Positions 11,035-20,271 of a stretch of 64,000 bases of DNA are shown here, one piece after another. Origin of the DNA: Hyphomicrobiaceae bacterium (GTDB lineage Bacteria > Pseudomonadota > Alphaproteobacteria > Rhizobiales > Hyphomicrobiaceae); NCBI GenBank assembly GCA_021775735.1, contig JAJFHG010000037.1, positions 1 to 64,000 of the forward strand, in the 5' to 3' direction. The translations under genes were made by a program, and so were the position numbers. Each line of letters begins with the position of its first letter. Position 1 is the stretch's first letter. The notes below the pieces were generated by a model. It was not told the origin of the DNA, ran no database searches, and worked only from the letters and a program-made list of their open reading frames with translations.

Positions 11035-11214
11035 ATGCGTCTGAACCCGCCCACCATCATTATATTTGCGCTGTCATTGGTGCTGGCTGCCCTCGCAATC
11101 ATCACCAAGATTGGCCTCATTCCGATCCCGCGTTATCTGCCCCACCAGGAATTTTGGCTGGGCATCATTGCCTACTTTGTTTTGATGTCAGGCACCGTAT
11201 TCCGCGGCCTCTAG
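11035..11214 (+). CDS. Short two-helix membrane protein conserved in alphaproteobacteria
   Basis: A 59-residue protein consisting of two membrane helices (IIIFALSLVLAALAIITKI and FWLGIIAYFVLMSGTVF) joined by a P-rich loop (IPIPRYLPHQE), ending RGL. The pattern MRLNPPT plus two helices matches a short family I have seen annotated as hypothetical in many rhizobia. GGAG sits about 8 bases before the ATG at 11035. It lies 105 bases before uvrB on the same strand and could share its transcript. Confidence 0.7.
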   Translation: MRLNPPTIIIFALSLVLAALAIITKIGLIPIPRYLPHQEFWLGIIAYFVLMSGTVFRGL

Positions 11215-11319
11215 AGGCACAAATTGCAGGCAGTGCGTCATCTAAAACTGTGCGGACTGCGTCTGGTGGCGTTCTCGTCCCTTGAGCCCACGCGGCGAAG
11301 CCCCCATACTTAGAGCGAT

Positions 11320-14166
11320 ATGGCGCGCGCAAGCAAAAAAACTCCAGCAAAATCCAAGGCCCCACGCGCATCGCGTGGCAAGTCGGGCAAACCTGCGCCA
11401 CCACCCGCCGAGACAGCAGCGGGCACACCCGGTTTTGGCGAAGCTCCACAAGCGACATTCACACCATCCGACACTTTGCCGGCGCTGCGCCAAACCGGCG
11501 CCACGCCACGCGATGTCATAACCGGCCCATCTGATGTTTTAAACGCCATGCTGGCCAAGCCTGGCGAGCGATCAGAGCGCGCTCACACCGTGCTCGCAAC
11601 CCAACCGTTATTGGCGACCCATCCGCTTGTCTCAGGCAGCCTGCCGATATTTGCGCCGCACCGCCCGGAGCGCCCCGAAAAAAGCGAGGGCGGTGTGGCC
11701 TTCAACCTTGTCTCAGAATTCCAACCCAAGGGTGATCAACCAGAAGCGATTAAGGAACTTGTGAGCGGCGTCAAAGCCAATGACCAAACCCAAGTTTTGC
11801 TTGGTGTGACGGGTTCCGGCAAGACGTTCACGATGGCGAGTGTCATCGCCGAGACACAACGCCCAGCGCTCATTCTTGCACCCAACAAGACACTTGCCGC
11901 ACAACTCTATGGAGAGTTCAAAAACTTCTTTCCCAACAACGCCGTTGAGTACTTTGTCTCTTACTACGACTACTACCAACCCGAAGCTTACGTGCCGCGC
12001 ACAGACACCTATATTGAGAAAGAAGCCTCAATCAACGAACAGATTGACCGCATGCGTCACGGTGCAACCCGGGCATTGCTCGAACGGGATGATGTTATCA
12101 TTGTTGCATCCGTATCCTGCATTTACGGTATCGGATCGGTTGAAACCTATACAGCGATGACATTTGCCGTGAAGGTTGGCGAACGGCTGTCGCGGGACCA
12201 GTTGCTGGCGGACCTCGTCGCACTGCATTACAAGCGTAACGACGGAAACTTCTATCGTGGAACGTTTCGCGCGCGTGGCGACACCGTCGAAGTGTTCCCC
12301 GCCCACTTGGAGGATCGCGCGTGGCGAATCTCTTTGTTTGGCGATGACGTTGAGGCGATCACCGAATTTGATCCCCTCACTGGTGAAAAAACCGACGAGT
12401 TGGAACTGGTCAAGCTCTACGCTAACTCCCACTACGTGACGCCAAAGCCGACCCTGCAGCAAGCTATCAAGAGCATCAAAAAAGAACTCAAGCAGCGCCT
12501 CAATGAATTGACCAGCGTCGGTAAACTTCTTGAAGCGCAGCGACTCGACCAACGCACCACATTTGATATGGAAATGATGGAAGCAACGGGATCGTGCGCT
12601 GGCATTGAAAACTATTCCCGCTATTTGACGGGCCGTCGCCCAGGCGACCCGCCACCTACGCTGTTTGAATATCTACCCGATAATGCGCTGGTGTTTGTCG
12701 ATGAAAGCCACGTCACGGTCCCGCAAATTGGCGGTATGTTCCGCGGAGACTATCGACGCAAAGCAACGTTGGCCGAATTTGGGTTTCGACTCCCATCCTG
12801 CCTTGATAACCGTCCGATGCGTTTTGAAGAATGGGACGCGATGCGCCCACAGACGGTTTGCGTCTCGGCAACACCTGGCGGTTGGGAAATCACCGAAACT
12901 GACGGCACGTTCGCCGAGCAGGTTATCCGACCAACCGGCCTGATTGATCCAGAAATCCTCATTCGGCCTGCATCAAGTCAGGTTGATGATCTGCTTGATG
13001 AAGTGCGCCAGGTGGCAGCCCGCGGCTACCGCTCGCTTGTGACCACGCTCACCAAACGCATGGCTGAAGACTTGACGGAGTACATGCATGAGAGTGGCAT
13101 TCGTGTCCGCTACATGCACTCGGACATCGAAACTCTGGAACGCATCGAAATCATTCGCGATCTGCGTCTTGGCGCGTTCGACGTTTTGATTGGCATCAAC
13201 CTGCTGCGTGAAGGACTCGATATTCCTGAGTGCGCGTTGGTCGCTATTCTTGATGCCGACAAGGAAGGCTTCTTGCGCTCTGAAACATCACTGGTGCAGA
13301 CCATCGGCCGGGCTGCCCGCAACGTGGATGGCAAAGTTATTTTGTATGCCGATCAGATGACCGGATCGATGGAGCGCGCGATTGCTGAAACGGACCGCCG
13401 TCGCGAAAAGCAAGTCGCCTACAATACAGCCAACGGCATCACACCGCAGAGCATCAAGAAAAACATCTCGGACATTATGGATTCCATGTACGAGAAGGAC
13501 CATGTCACCGTTGACACCGGGTTGGTAGACGAACCTGCCGTCGGCCACAACATCACGGCCGTCATCGAAGACATGGAAAAGAAAATGCGCGAGGCAGCAG
13601 CCGACCTTGAATTTGAAACAGCGGCACGCCTGCGAGATGAAATCAAGCGCTTGCGCGAAACTGAACTTGCCATTGCCGACGACCCGATGGCGCGACAACA
13701 CAAGATTGAAGCCCAAGCCGGAAGTTACGCGGGCTTAGAGCAAACAAAACCGGGCAAGCCGCGCGGGAAGGGCAAATCCCGCAGATCCGGTAAAGGCCGC
13801 GCCAAACCTGCCCCAGCAACGGGCATGAAAGACGGCTATGAACCTGTGCAACCCACCCATGCACAATCCACCTCTCGGGGGGCGAGCTCACGCATCAAAA
13901 AACCATCACTCGATGATATGGGACCTGGCACAGACCGACCCACACCGCGACGCAAAACCATCACTGTCGAAAACCCCGGTGCGTTTGGCGAAAACATTCG
14001 CGGCGCACACAAACCGACCCTGGATGAGATGGGGCCGCATGCAACACTTCCTGTGAAAGGCGGAACTCGGCGGCCAGACAAACCTGATTTTTCAGACGAT
14101 CCTGCTGCTTCGAAGAAAAAACGCCATGGTGGTAGGCAGAAAAAAACGGGGCGGCCCGGACGGTAA
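11320..14166 (+). CDS. uvrB: Excinuclease ABC subunit UvrB with N- and C-terminal extensions
   Basis: The 948-residue damage-verification helicase of nucleotide excision repair; it works with UvrA and UvrC. The conserved core starts at [16 protein letters not shown] (about residue 127). It carries Walker A GVTGSGKT, the beta-hairpin region [18 protein letters not shown], the helicase motif QTIGRAARN, and the UvrC-binding UVR motif near 750-785 ([18 protein letters not shown]). It is about 270 residues longer than E. coli UvrB: a basic, Ala/Pro-rich head and a basic tail holding two copies of a [ST]LD[DE]MGP motif (near residues 863 and 899). Such extensions are known in alphaproteobacterial UvrB, and their role is unclear. 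Confidence 0.97.
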   Translation: MARASKKTPAKSKAPRASRGKSGKPAPPPAETAAGTPGFGEAPQATFTPSDTLPALRQTGATPRDVITGPSDVLNAMLAKPGERSERAHTVLATQPLLATHPLVSGSLPIFAPHRPERPEKSEGGVAFNLVSEFQPKGDQPEAIKELVSGVKANDQTQVLLGVTGSGKTFTMASVIAETQRPALILAPNKTLAAQLYGEFKNFFPNNAVEYFVSYYDYYQPEAYVPRTDTYIEKEASINEQIDRMRHGATRALLERDDVIIVASVSCIYGIGSVETYTAMTFAVKVGERLSRDQLLADLVALHYKRNDGNFYRGTFRARGDTVEVFPAHLEDRAWRISLFGDDVEAITEFDPLTGEKTDELELVKLYANSHYVTPKPTLQQAIKSIKKELKQRLNELTSVGKLLEAQRLDQRTTFDMEMMEATGSCAGIENYSRYLTGRRPGDPPPTLFEYLPDNALVFVDESHVTVPQIGGMFRGDYRRKATLAEFGFRLPSCLDNRPMRFEEWDAMRPQTVCVSATPGGWEITETDGTFAEQVIRPTGLIDPEILIRPASSQVDDLLDEVRQVAARGYRSLVTTLTKRMAEDLTEYMHESGIRVRYMHSDIETLERIEIIRDLRLGAFDVLIGINLLREGLDIPECALVAILDADKEGFLRSETSLVQTIGRAARNVDGKVILYADQMTGSMERAIAETDRRREKQVAYNTANGITPQSIKKNISDIMDSMYEKDHVTVDTGLVDEPAVGHNITAVIEDMEKKMREAAADLEFETAARLRDEIKRLRETELAIADDPMARQHKIEAQAGSYAGLEQTKPGKPRGKGKSRRSGKGRAKPAPATGMKDGYEPVQPTHAQSTSRGASSRIKKPSLDDMGPGTDRPTPRRKTITVENPGAFGENIRGAHKPTLDEMGPHATLPVKGGTRRPDKPDFSDDPAASKKKRHGGRQKKTGRPGR

Positions 14167-14227
14167 AACACGTCAGACTAACGACGTGAGATAACACCCT
14201 CATCACCAACACTATGAGGCATAAAAC

Positions 14228-14929
14228 ATGACCGCTGTTCGCATTTCTTATTTTTCTGATGTGCTCTGCATTTGGGCTTATGCAGCCCGCCGCCGGGTTG
14301 AAGAGCTGGCCGACAACTTCGGCGATAAAATCGACATCGAAACCCACTTTTGTTCTGTGTTTCCTGATGCGCACACCAAAATTTTAGAAAACTGGAAAGA
14401 CCGCGACGGATTTCAAGGCTTCAATCGCCATATCAATGACGTCTCCGAGCGGTTTCCTCATGTTCAGGTGCGCCAAGACTTATGGCTTAAAACGCGCCCA
14501 CGCACATCCATGACTGCGCATATCTTTCTGAAGGCCATTTCTCTTATCGAGAGAGAAGACCTAGATCAGCAAAACACGTCCAACACAGATTTTTTTGACA
14601 GCTTATCAAGCCGTGCGGACTGGGCTGTTCGCCAGGCATTTTTTTCCGACGGAGCGGATATTTCCAATTGGCACGTCCTCAACGACATCGCCACGCGCCT
14701 TGGTATTGATGAGGTGCGTCTCATCGAAAAATTGCAATCATCCGAAGCCATTGCAGCCTTTGCTACAGACATCAATTTAGCCCAGTCGAGTTCGGTAACT
14801 GTGTCTCCAACCTATTTAATGAATGAAGGTCGCCAGAAGCTCACAGGAAACGTCGGCTACCGAGTCCTCGAAGCAAATGTAGACGAGCTTTTGCGTGCTC
14901 CAACAGGCACCGAAGCAAGTTGGTGCTAA
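14228..14929 (+). CDS. DsbA-superfamily oxidoreductase-like protein without a CxxC motif
   Basis: A 233-residue protein of the DsbA/FrnE/2-hydroxychromene-2-carboxylate isomerase superfamily. The thioredoxin-like first strand and active-site turn are ISYFSDVLCIWAY, where the usual C-x-x-C is replaced by C-I-W-A. The cis-proline loop is TVSPTYLMNEGRQKLTGNVGY. With a single cysteine it is unlikely to be a dithiol oxidase; it may use glutathione or act as an isomerase. There is no signal peptide, so it is probably cytoplasmic. It lies 61 bases behind uvrB on the same strand. Confidence 0.8.
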   Translation: MTAVRISYFSDVLCIWAYAARRRVEELADNFGDKIDIETHFCSVFPDAHTKILENWKDRDGFQGFNRHINDVSERFPHVQVRQDLWLKTRPRTSMTAHIFLKAISLIEREDLDQQNTSNTDFFDSLSSRADWAVRQAFFSDGADISNWHVLNDIATRLGIDEVRLIEKLQSSEAIAAFATDINLAQSSSVTVSPTYLMNEGRQKLTGNVGYRVLEANVDELLRAPTGTEASWC

Positions 14930-15225
14930 TAAAAAGTGAGTCATTCCACGGGACTACAGTTTACGCAAACTTGTTCTTAAAACAGGAATATGACACCCAA
15001 TTTGGTAACAAACGCGTCACAATCGCAGAATTCTGCATTGCCGCCTTGTGTTCGCCCTCAATCACCTCTATATGCAAGCGCATCGATTTGGCCGGACGAC
15101 CGGGCCCCTACGTCTGCGATTGCTAGACGCACGTTCAGAACCCCTCCAAAAATCGACAACACGGGCTCGTGCGCTTTGCGCGTGGCGGCGCTCAAATGCA
15201 ATCATGGACTAAAAAGGAAATTTCC

Positions 15226-15435
15226 ATGGATACCGGTACAGTTAAATTCTACAACAGCCAAAAAGGTTTTGGTTTTATTGCTCCTGACAACGGCGGCAAA
15301 GACGTTTTTGTTCACGCCACCGCTCTTGAGCGCGCAGGCCTGCACACGCTGAATGAAGGTCAAAAGGTTTCTTTTGACACTGCAGAAGATCAACGCAGCG
15401 GCAAGATCGCTGTCAACAACATCCAGGCCGCTTAA
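15226..15435 (+). CDS. Cold-shock protein, CspA family
   Basis: A 69-residue single-stranded nucleic-acid-binding protein with a five-stranded OB fold. RNP1 is KGFGFI and RNP2 is DVFVHATAL, the two RNA-binding faces. It acts as an RNA chaperone or transcription antiterminator in the cytoplasm. The ATG at 15226 follows AAGGAAA. The frame extends upstream from a GTG, but the family begins at this ATG. A strong terminator follows, so it is monocistronic. The nearly 300-base upstream gap leaves room for the long structured leader typical of cold-shock genes. Confidence 0.96.
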   Translation: MDTGTVKFYNSQKGFGFIAPDNGGKDVFVHATALERAGLHTLNEGQKVSFDTAEDQRSGKIAVNNIQAA

Positions 15436-15468
15436 GCCTGACTGTTTGACTGCAATGTAAAATGGAAG

Positions 15469-15495
15469 AGCCGCGCTTTAGGGCGCGGCTTTTTC
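15469..15495 (+). terminator. Intrinsic terminator after the cold-shock gene
   Basis: An 8-bp GC-rich stem (AGCCGCGC at 15469-15476 with 15483-15490) and a 6-base loop, followed directly by five T. It lies 33 bases after the stop. Confidence 0.9.
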
Positions 15496-15553
15496 TATGT
15501 GTGACACGGCAATAAACGTGTGACACCGCAATAAACCGCCCCTGTGCTCACAA

Positions 15554-15889
15554 TCATTTGGCACACGCAATGCACGTCGGGGCTGCAGGATTGAAGCGCA
15601 ATCTCTTTTCAGAGATTTCTTCATCACATTTGATGCAAACGCCATAACTGCCATCGGCGACACGTTGCAGTGCGGCTTCAATCTGGTGCACCTCCGCAGC
15701 CCTGTTGCGATCTTGCGCCAGTGCCAACTGCTGGCCCTGCAAGGCATCAATCCGCGACACGCGACCCACACTGGCTTGATCCAAGGCAACCGTTTGGCGT
15801 GCGTCAGCATTCGTTGCCCGTTCGTCAGCAATCTCCGCAATTCGCGCGTGGAGTTTCTTGGTTAGTTCTTTGAGTGCGGCATCATCCAT
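15554..15889 (-). CDS. Short DksA/TraR-family zinc-finger protein
   Basis: A 111-residue protein. A long coiled-coil-forming helical pair (about 1-80) is followed by GSYGVCIKCDEEISEKRL and the closing CIAC, a four-cysteine zinc finger of the DksA/TraR type. DksA-like proteins insert into the RNA polymerase secondary channel and modulate the stringent response. This one is shorter than DksA (about 150 residues) and resembles the short alphaproteobacterial paralogues. The start is uncertain: the ATG at 15889 suits the family, but a GTG at 15919 has the better AAAGG ribosome binding site and would add 10 residues. Confidence 0.88.
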   Translation of the reverse strand: MDDAALKELTKKLHARIAEIADERATNADARQTVALDQASVGRVSRIDALQGQQLALAQDRNRAAEVHQIEAALQRVADGSYGVCIKCDEEISEKRLRFNPAAPTCIACAK

Positions 15890-15945
15890 GGCGGATTTTA
15901 ATCCGGTGAGGCGCGTCACAACAAGCCTTTAAAAGAGGCACAAAT

Positions 15946-15984
15946 TTTGGCCCAGTCTGGGCATATCCCGAGGGCTGGGCCAAA
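15946..15984 (-). terminator. 10-bp inverted repeat between two minus-strand genes, possible terminator
   Basis: TTTGGCCCAG (15946-15955) pairs perfectly with 15975-15984. The 19-base loop contains part of a competing smaller palindrome, CCCAGTCTGGG. It lies 52 bases past the stop of the membrane protein gene and before the DksA-like gene. The T-tract after it on the minus strand is broken (AAAATTTG). Confidence 0.5.
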
Positions 15985-16035
15985 TACTGTTTTTGAAGCT
16001 GGTTCTTTGTCAGATCTCTCAAGTGCTGGGAGAGA

Positions 16036-16431
16036 TCAGCTCAACGCACATAACAACAACACAGCGCCACCGGCAATGGTTGCATATGAGATCGCTTTCA
16101 AGAACCCATCTGAGGTCAACAGTCCCTCAAACAGTTCAAGGAACCATGAGCGCGCTGCCAGCATCAAGGTACCTTCAAGCAGTGATGCCCAGCCAATCAA
16201 AGATACGAAACTCGATAGCCACGTACTCCAGTCATTGTGGAGTGCAACCATGGCACCGCCGATCACAAACGCAAGTACAGCGCCGAGATACCCCAGCATC
16301 GGCTGCGCTTTCAGCTCTTTGAACATAACTGCGAGACTATCTCGGTCCCGCAGCAGGCCAATGCCGGCCGCCAGGAAGTAGAGACCGATCAAAGCTGCAA
16401 GGCTTTGAGTGAGTGTTAATGAGTCAAACAT
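16036..16431 (-). CDS. Four-helix membrane protein, unknown function
   Basis: A 131-residue hydrophobic protein with four predicted helices: SLAALIGLYFLAAGIGLL, MLGYLGAVLAFVIGGAMVAL, WLSSFVSLIGWASLLEGTLM and the C-terminal ISYATIAGGAVLLLCAL. A conserved-looking RDRDSL loop lies between helices 1 and 2. The family is common in Hyphomicrobiales and has no assigned function as far as I know. A near-perfect AGGAGG precedes the ATG at 16431. An inverted repeat downstream may end its transcript before the DksA-like gene. Confidence 0.75.
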   Translation of the reverse strand: MFDSLTLTQSLAALIGLYFLAAGIGLLRDRDSLAVMFKELKAQPMLGYLGAVLAFVIGGAMVALHNDWSTWLSSFVSLIGWASLLEGTLMLAARSWFLELFEGLLTSDGFLKAISYATIAGGAVLLLCALS

Positions 16432-16557
16432 AACAACCTCCTTTTGCCCTCAAACCTACCCTTTAAATATGGGGCTTGTTTTGGGCAATTACCAGAGGCC
16501 GCACACCAAAATCAGCAGCGTTTCGACGTTACGTAATCCAGCTATTGTCAGCGATTG

Positions 16558-17589
16558 TTACGCCGGACGGCCCGATACTTTGTTGATCGGCACCAAACGT
16601 TGGGCTGCCTGATCCCACAATCTGAGGCGGGCATATTTAAAGCTTTGCCACAAGGTCACGCGGCGCACATCGGCCAGCTCTGGGTATGCGTGCAGCACAT
16701 GCGGAAGGCGATAAAATGGGATCCGGCTATAGAGATGGTGAACATGATGGATGCCGATATAACCTGTCACCCAACTCAGCGCGGCGGGCAGGTCATAATG
16801 TGAACTGCCATGCAAGGCGGCTGCCTGATGACTCCATTCATGACCTTCAGCCCAATATGTGTCTTCGAACTGATGCTGGATGTAGAACATCCAAACCCCG
16901 ATAGAGGCAGCCAGCGCCACCAATGGCACGTGGACCATCAAGAACGTTTTCCAACCAACAAGCCAAATCATTGCTGCAGCAAAAAGTGCAATCCCGACAT
17001 TTGTTGCCATCGCGCTCAGCCACGGCCGCCAGCCTTGAAGCATCATGCCCGTCGGTAGGCGCTGTTCAACGAGGAACAAATACGCTGGACCAATCGCGAA
17101 CATAATGAACGGGTGGCGATACAGCCGATAGGTAAACTGATGCCAACGCGACAACGCCTGATATTCTGTAATCGTCAGCGTATCGATGTCACCAACACCG
17201 CGTTTGTCCAAGTTGCCTGACGTTGCGTGATGAATGGCATGTGATCTACGCCAAACGTCATAGGGCGTGCAGGTGAAAACACCGAGGATGCGCCCTGTCC
17301 AATCATTGGCTTTAGGAGTCTGAAAGAATGCGCCATGTCCGCAGTCATGCTGAATGATAAACAAACGAACGAGAAAAAATGCTGCAGGAATGAGGAGCAG
17401 AAAGGTAAGCCAATAGCTCACGGACAATGCTGCGGCAGCGCCGGCCCAGAGCAGCATAAGTGGCACGACTGTGATGGCGATTTCAAACAATGAGCGCGAC
17501 AAGCTTGCCTTGCGATAGGGCGCCAACAACTTCATCCAATCGCGCCCAATTGTGTCGTCCGGCGCGCCTGCGGTTTGCGATTGAGTCAA
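16558..17589 (-). CDS. Membrane fatty acid desaturase (DesA type)
   Basis: A 343-residue di-iron acyl-lipid desaturase. The three histidine boxes are HDCGH, HAIHH and HHVHH, in standard order between four membrane helices. It introduces a double bond into membrane acyl chains and so adjusts fluidity. I place the start at a TTG (17589) with GAGG 9 bases upstream, giving TQSQTAGAPDDTIGRDW before the first helix. An ATG at 17535 would trim 18 residues, and the frame is open to 17754 without family support. It stands alone. Confidence 0.9.
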   Translation of the reverse strand: MTQSQTAGAPDDTIGRDWMKLLAPYRKASLSRSLFEIAITVVPLMLLWAGAAAALSVSYWLTFLLLIPAAFFLVRLFIIQHDCGHGAFFQTPKANDWTGRILGVFTCTPYDVWRRSHAIHHATSGNLDKRGVGDIDTLTITEYQALSRWHQFTYRLYRHPFIMFAIGPAYLFLVEQRLPTGMMLQGWRPWLSAMATNVGIALFAAAMIWLVGWKTFLMVHVPLVALAASIGVWMFYIQHQFEDTYWAEGHEWSHQAAALHGSSHYDLPAALSWVTGYIGIHHVHHLYSRIPFYRLPHVLHAYPELADVRRVTLWQSFKYARLRLWDQAAQRLVPINKVSGRPA

Positions 17590-18021
17590 TTTGGAAGTCC
17601 TCAAAATTATGTCCCGTCTCAAGGCCACTCCCTCTGATACAAATCGTTGCCGATTTATGGCAGATTGGTTGAGCAAACTTGGACGTGATTCCCCCACACC
17701 TCGGCTAACCCTTACAGGACACCCGATATTTCGCAAGACCGTATGCGGCCACACCCCCGCTGATCTCAGGCACTGTGGGTTCTCAACACCAAATTGGTGG
17801 CTTCATGACTGATTTACCTCAGCTAAAAGGGACTATTCGATGTTCTTCAGCGGAAATCTATTTCGATATTTTTGAACGTCCCGCAGGATTGAGTCAGGTT
17901 GAGCGGCACCCGGAACGACATCATGATAAGCTCGTCTTTAGGACACCATAAGCGCAGCACACCTATTGGGTACTCCGCCGTCGGATCAGAACCAACACGC
18001 ATTGCCTCCAAACGTCGTGGT
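17590..18021. other. Intergenic stretch without a supported gene
   Basis: Short frames exist on both strands but none has a ribosome binding site or a recognisable protein. It should hold the desaturase promoter and the end of the next minus-strand transcript. Confidence 0.5.
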
Positions 18022-18462
18022 CTAATTGCCAAGCGCGGCGACAAGTGCATCGGGTTCATCAGTACCAATCATCACGGTTTTGCCCTGGCGCGTAGTGACC
18101 GCAACAGCGTCAAAGCCTGAAACATTGTACAGCCAGCCATCAGGCGTCCAACGGATCCCCCAACCGTGCCACCACTTGGTGGTCACAGCTTCTACGCTGA
18201 TAATGTCTGAGCGTGCGATTGTCTTTTTCCAGAACCCTGAACCAAAGCTCCACGACAAAGATTGCTCATCAGCGGTCACAGTTAACGATGAAAACACAAA
18301 GCCAATCGCGAGAAACAATCCGGCCAAAGCAAACAACAGCCCTTTGAGCCAAGCTGGCTCTGGCGCTGCTATTGCCACAGGCAGAAAAATTGCAGCCACG
18401 ACCGCAAAAATTATCAAGCTAAAATAAGAGCGCTGCGCGTGGTTGTAGGAAGCTTGCGCCAT
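18022..18462 (-). CDS. Small membrane protein with bacterial PH-like domain
   Basis: A 146-residue protein. Two membrane helices (YFSLIIFAVVAAIFLPVAI and GLLFALAGLFLAIGFVF) are followed by a beta-rich cytoplasmic domain, SLTVTADEQSLSWSFGSGFWKKTIARSDI to RQGKTVMIGTDEPDALVAAL. This layout matches the short bPH-type proteins. No function is assigned to them beyond possible membrane-associated interaction. GGAGG precedes the ATG at 18462. It overlaps nothing but sits 52 bases behind bpt, probably as the second gene of a bpt operon. Confidence 0.78.
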   Translation of the reverse strand: MAQASYNHAQRSYFSLIIFAVVAAIFLPVAIAAPEPAWLKGLLFALAGLFLAIGFVFSSLTVTADEQSLSWSFGSGFWKKTIARSDIISVEAVTTKWWHGWGIRWTPDGWLYNVSGFDAVAVTTRQGKTVMIGTDEPDALVAALGN

Positions 18463-18514
18463 TGGAGTGCCTCCAATTTGTTTGCATAGTGTAGTCAACG
18501 CGCTTTGCCGACTG

Positions 18515-19267
18515 CTAAGGCGTGTCCTGCAACACCCACCCATTGGGACCCAGCTGTTCTTGCGGCTGGAAGCGCGTTTTATAGGTCATCTTGCGCGAAC
18601 CCTCGATCCAATAGCCAAGATAAAGATACGGCAGACCAAGGCGCTTGGAGTGTGCAATGTGTTCAAGGATCATATAAGTGCCAAGGCTGCGTGCTGAAGC
18701 ATCTGTATCAAAGAAGCTATAGACCATCGAGATACCATCTGAGAGATAGTCACACAGCGCAACCGCGATCAGCGGCCAGCTTTCCGGATCCGCATCCAGC
18801 GCGTTTTCCGGTTTAACGCGGTATTCCGTCAGGACCGTTTCGACGGCACTATCTTCGACCATCATCGCATAATCGAGCACGGTCATATCGGCCATGCCAC
18901 CGTCGGAATGGCGCGCATCAACGTAGTTGCGAAACAGTGCATATTGATCAGAGGTCGGTTTGGCTGGCACACGACGGGCGACGAGGTCAGAGTTTTTGTC
19001 GAGAATACGACGCATCGAACGCGTTGCTAGAAATTCGTCAACAACCACCCGCACGGAGATGCACGCTTGGCAGCCTTCGCAGTACGGCATGTAGGCAATG
19101 TTTTGACTGCGCCGAAAACCACCCTTCAACAGATTGTCGATTACGGTGCTGGATTTTTCGCGCGTCAGGTGTGTGAAAAGTTTGCGCTCTAGGCGACCTG
19201 ACAAATAGGGGCACGGTTGTGGTGCTGTGACATAGAACTCAGGAAAGTTCTTTTGTTGTTCCGACAT
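18515..19267 (-). CDS. bpt: Aspartate/glutamate leucyltransferase (bacterial N-end rule)
   Basis: A 250-residue aminoacyl-tRNA-protein transferase that adds leucine to N-terminal Asp or Glu, marking proteins for ClpS/ClpAP. The N-terminal ATE domain shows CPYLSGRLERKLFTHL and the cysteine cluster YMPYCEGCQACISVRV. The C-terminal GNAT-like domain shows SDGISMVYSFFD, LGTYMILEHIAHSKRLGLPYLYLGYWI and KTRFQP. Length and motifs are those of complete alphaproteobacterial Bpt. It is first in a probable two-gene operon with the bPH-like gene. Confidence 0.95.
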   Translation of the reverse strand: MSEQQKNFPEFYVTAPQPCPYLSGRLERKLFTHLTREKSSTVIDNLLKGGFRRSQNIAYMPYCEGCQACISVRVVVDEFLATRSMRRILDKNSDLVARRVPAKPTSDQYALFRNYVDARHSDGGMADMTVLDYAMMVEDSAVETVLTEYRVKPENALDADPESWPLIAVALCDYLSDGISMVYSFFDTDASARSLGTYMILEHIAHSKRLGLPYLYLGYWIEGSRKMTYKTRFQPQEQLGPNGWVLQDTP

Positions 19268-19577
19268 ACCTTACCCTTACTCAAACGCTCGTCTTTTTTG
19301 TGGCTATCATAACCAATGTCGATGCGGCAGGTCCGCTCACCTCATTATCACAGCCATCAAAGTGTACGCATCCAAAACCAATGATGCAACGCGCATTACA
19401 CCATAGGACTTATCACAACAACGCCAAAAAAGCGTTACATTTAGGTGTGGTTGCAACACGTGTGAAACACGCTCTTCAAACCCCGGCGTTGGCCCCCGCG
19501 TTGGGTTGCAGATCGCAATCAAACAGCAACAAAGAGTATGCCGCCGCTGTCCACACAACTAAAGGGCGTACGAAAAT
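19268..19577. other. Intergenic stretch upstream of bpt
   Basis: No supported gene. It presumably holds the bpt promoter. Nothing else is recognised. Confidence 0.5.
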
Positions 19578-19602
19578 CTAGAAACACAGTTTCTAGCTTT
19601 TT
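19578..19602. terminator. Hairpin overlapping a stop codon, possible bidirectional terminator
   Basis: CTAGAAA (19578-19584) pairs with TTTCTAG (19590-19596) around a 5-base loop, with A-rich sequence on one side and T-rich on the other. It includes the TAG stop of the minus-strand gene that ends at 19593. Confidence 0.5.
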
Positions 19603-19949
19603 AACCCTGCTGCTGCCGGCGGTGGTTTTGCCGATGAGGACGGCTGACGCCTTTGTCCTCCCGCCCCGCCGTCGATGACACCGGCCAATGCGGGCGGCGG
19701 TTTGGCCGTCCGTGTCCACGGTTTCTTCGGCGTCCAATCTTCACGCTTTGGCGAGGCAGGCCCTTTGGCGATCGGCGCGGTTTCATCACGAAACTCTTCG
19801 CCCGCATACTCGTTATAGGCCGCCCCCGTTGTCTCGTCATACTCATCCAGAGTGCCATCATTGATGACGGACCAGCGACCAATCAAGTATCCGGCATAGG
19901 CCGACCCTAGAATTACTACAGCCCATAGCAACAGATTGGAAAAATCCAA
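19593..19949 (-). CDS. Small membrane-anchored, proline-rich protein
   Basis: A 118-residue protein. It begins with one membrane helix (FSNLLLWAVVILGSAYAGYLIGRW). A cytoplasmic tail that is first acidic (DGTLDEYDETTGAAYNEYAG) and then basic and proline/alanine-rich looks disordered. No family is recognised. I chose a TTG start at 19949 because GGAGG lies 8 bases before it and it puts the helix at the N-terminus. The frame is open to 20159 but the extra residues are Arg/Ser-rich and unconvincing. Confidence 0.6.
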   Translation of the reverse strand: MDFSNLLLWAVVILGSAYAGYLIGRWSVINDGTLDEYDETTGAAYNEYAGEEFRDETAPIAKGPASPKREDWTPKKPWTRTAKPPPALAGVIDGGAGGQRRQPSSSAKPPPAAAGLKS

Positions 19950-20217
19950 TTGGCAGTCCTCCGTTCGCGCCACCCGACCAGACCACGCACTTGGATCTGT
20001 CACAAACTCATAGCGCGACCCAACCGCGAGCGCAAAGCCTCTCTTGCAGCGCCGGGAACGGAGGCGAGCACGCTGGGATCGTGCGCACATAGGTGTAAAT
20101 GCCACCACTTGCTTTTGGGTGGGCTCCGCCTGTCGGCCTCCGTACCGTCCTAGACTCATGACGCTGGATTGAGATGTCTACCACACACCCAACAGCGGAA
20201 ATGAATTAGACCATTGG

Positions 20218-20246
20218 CGTATGTCCGCATTTGACCCTGAGCGGAA
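20218..20246 (+). repeat. Dispersed repeat, single module
   Basis: TGTCCGCATTTGACCCTGAGCGGA at 20222-20245 is the first module alone. It follows the CHASE2 gene at its 3' side. Confidence 0.65.
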
Positions 20247-20271
20247 GATCTTTCTGTCTTTGTCTTTGTGA

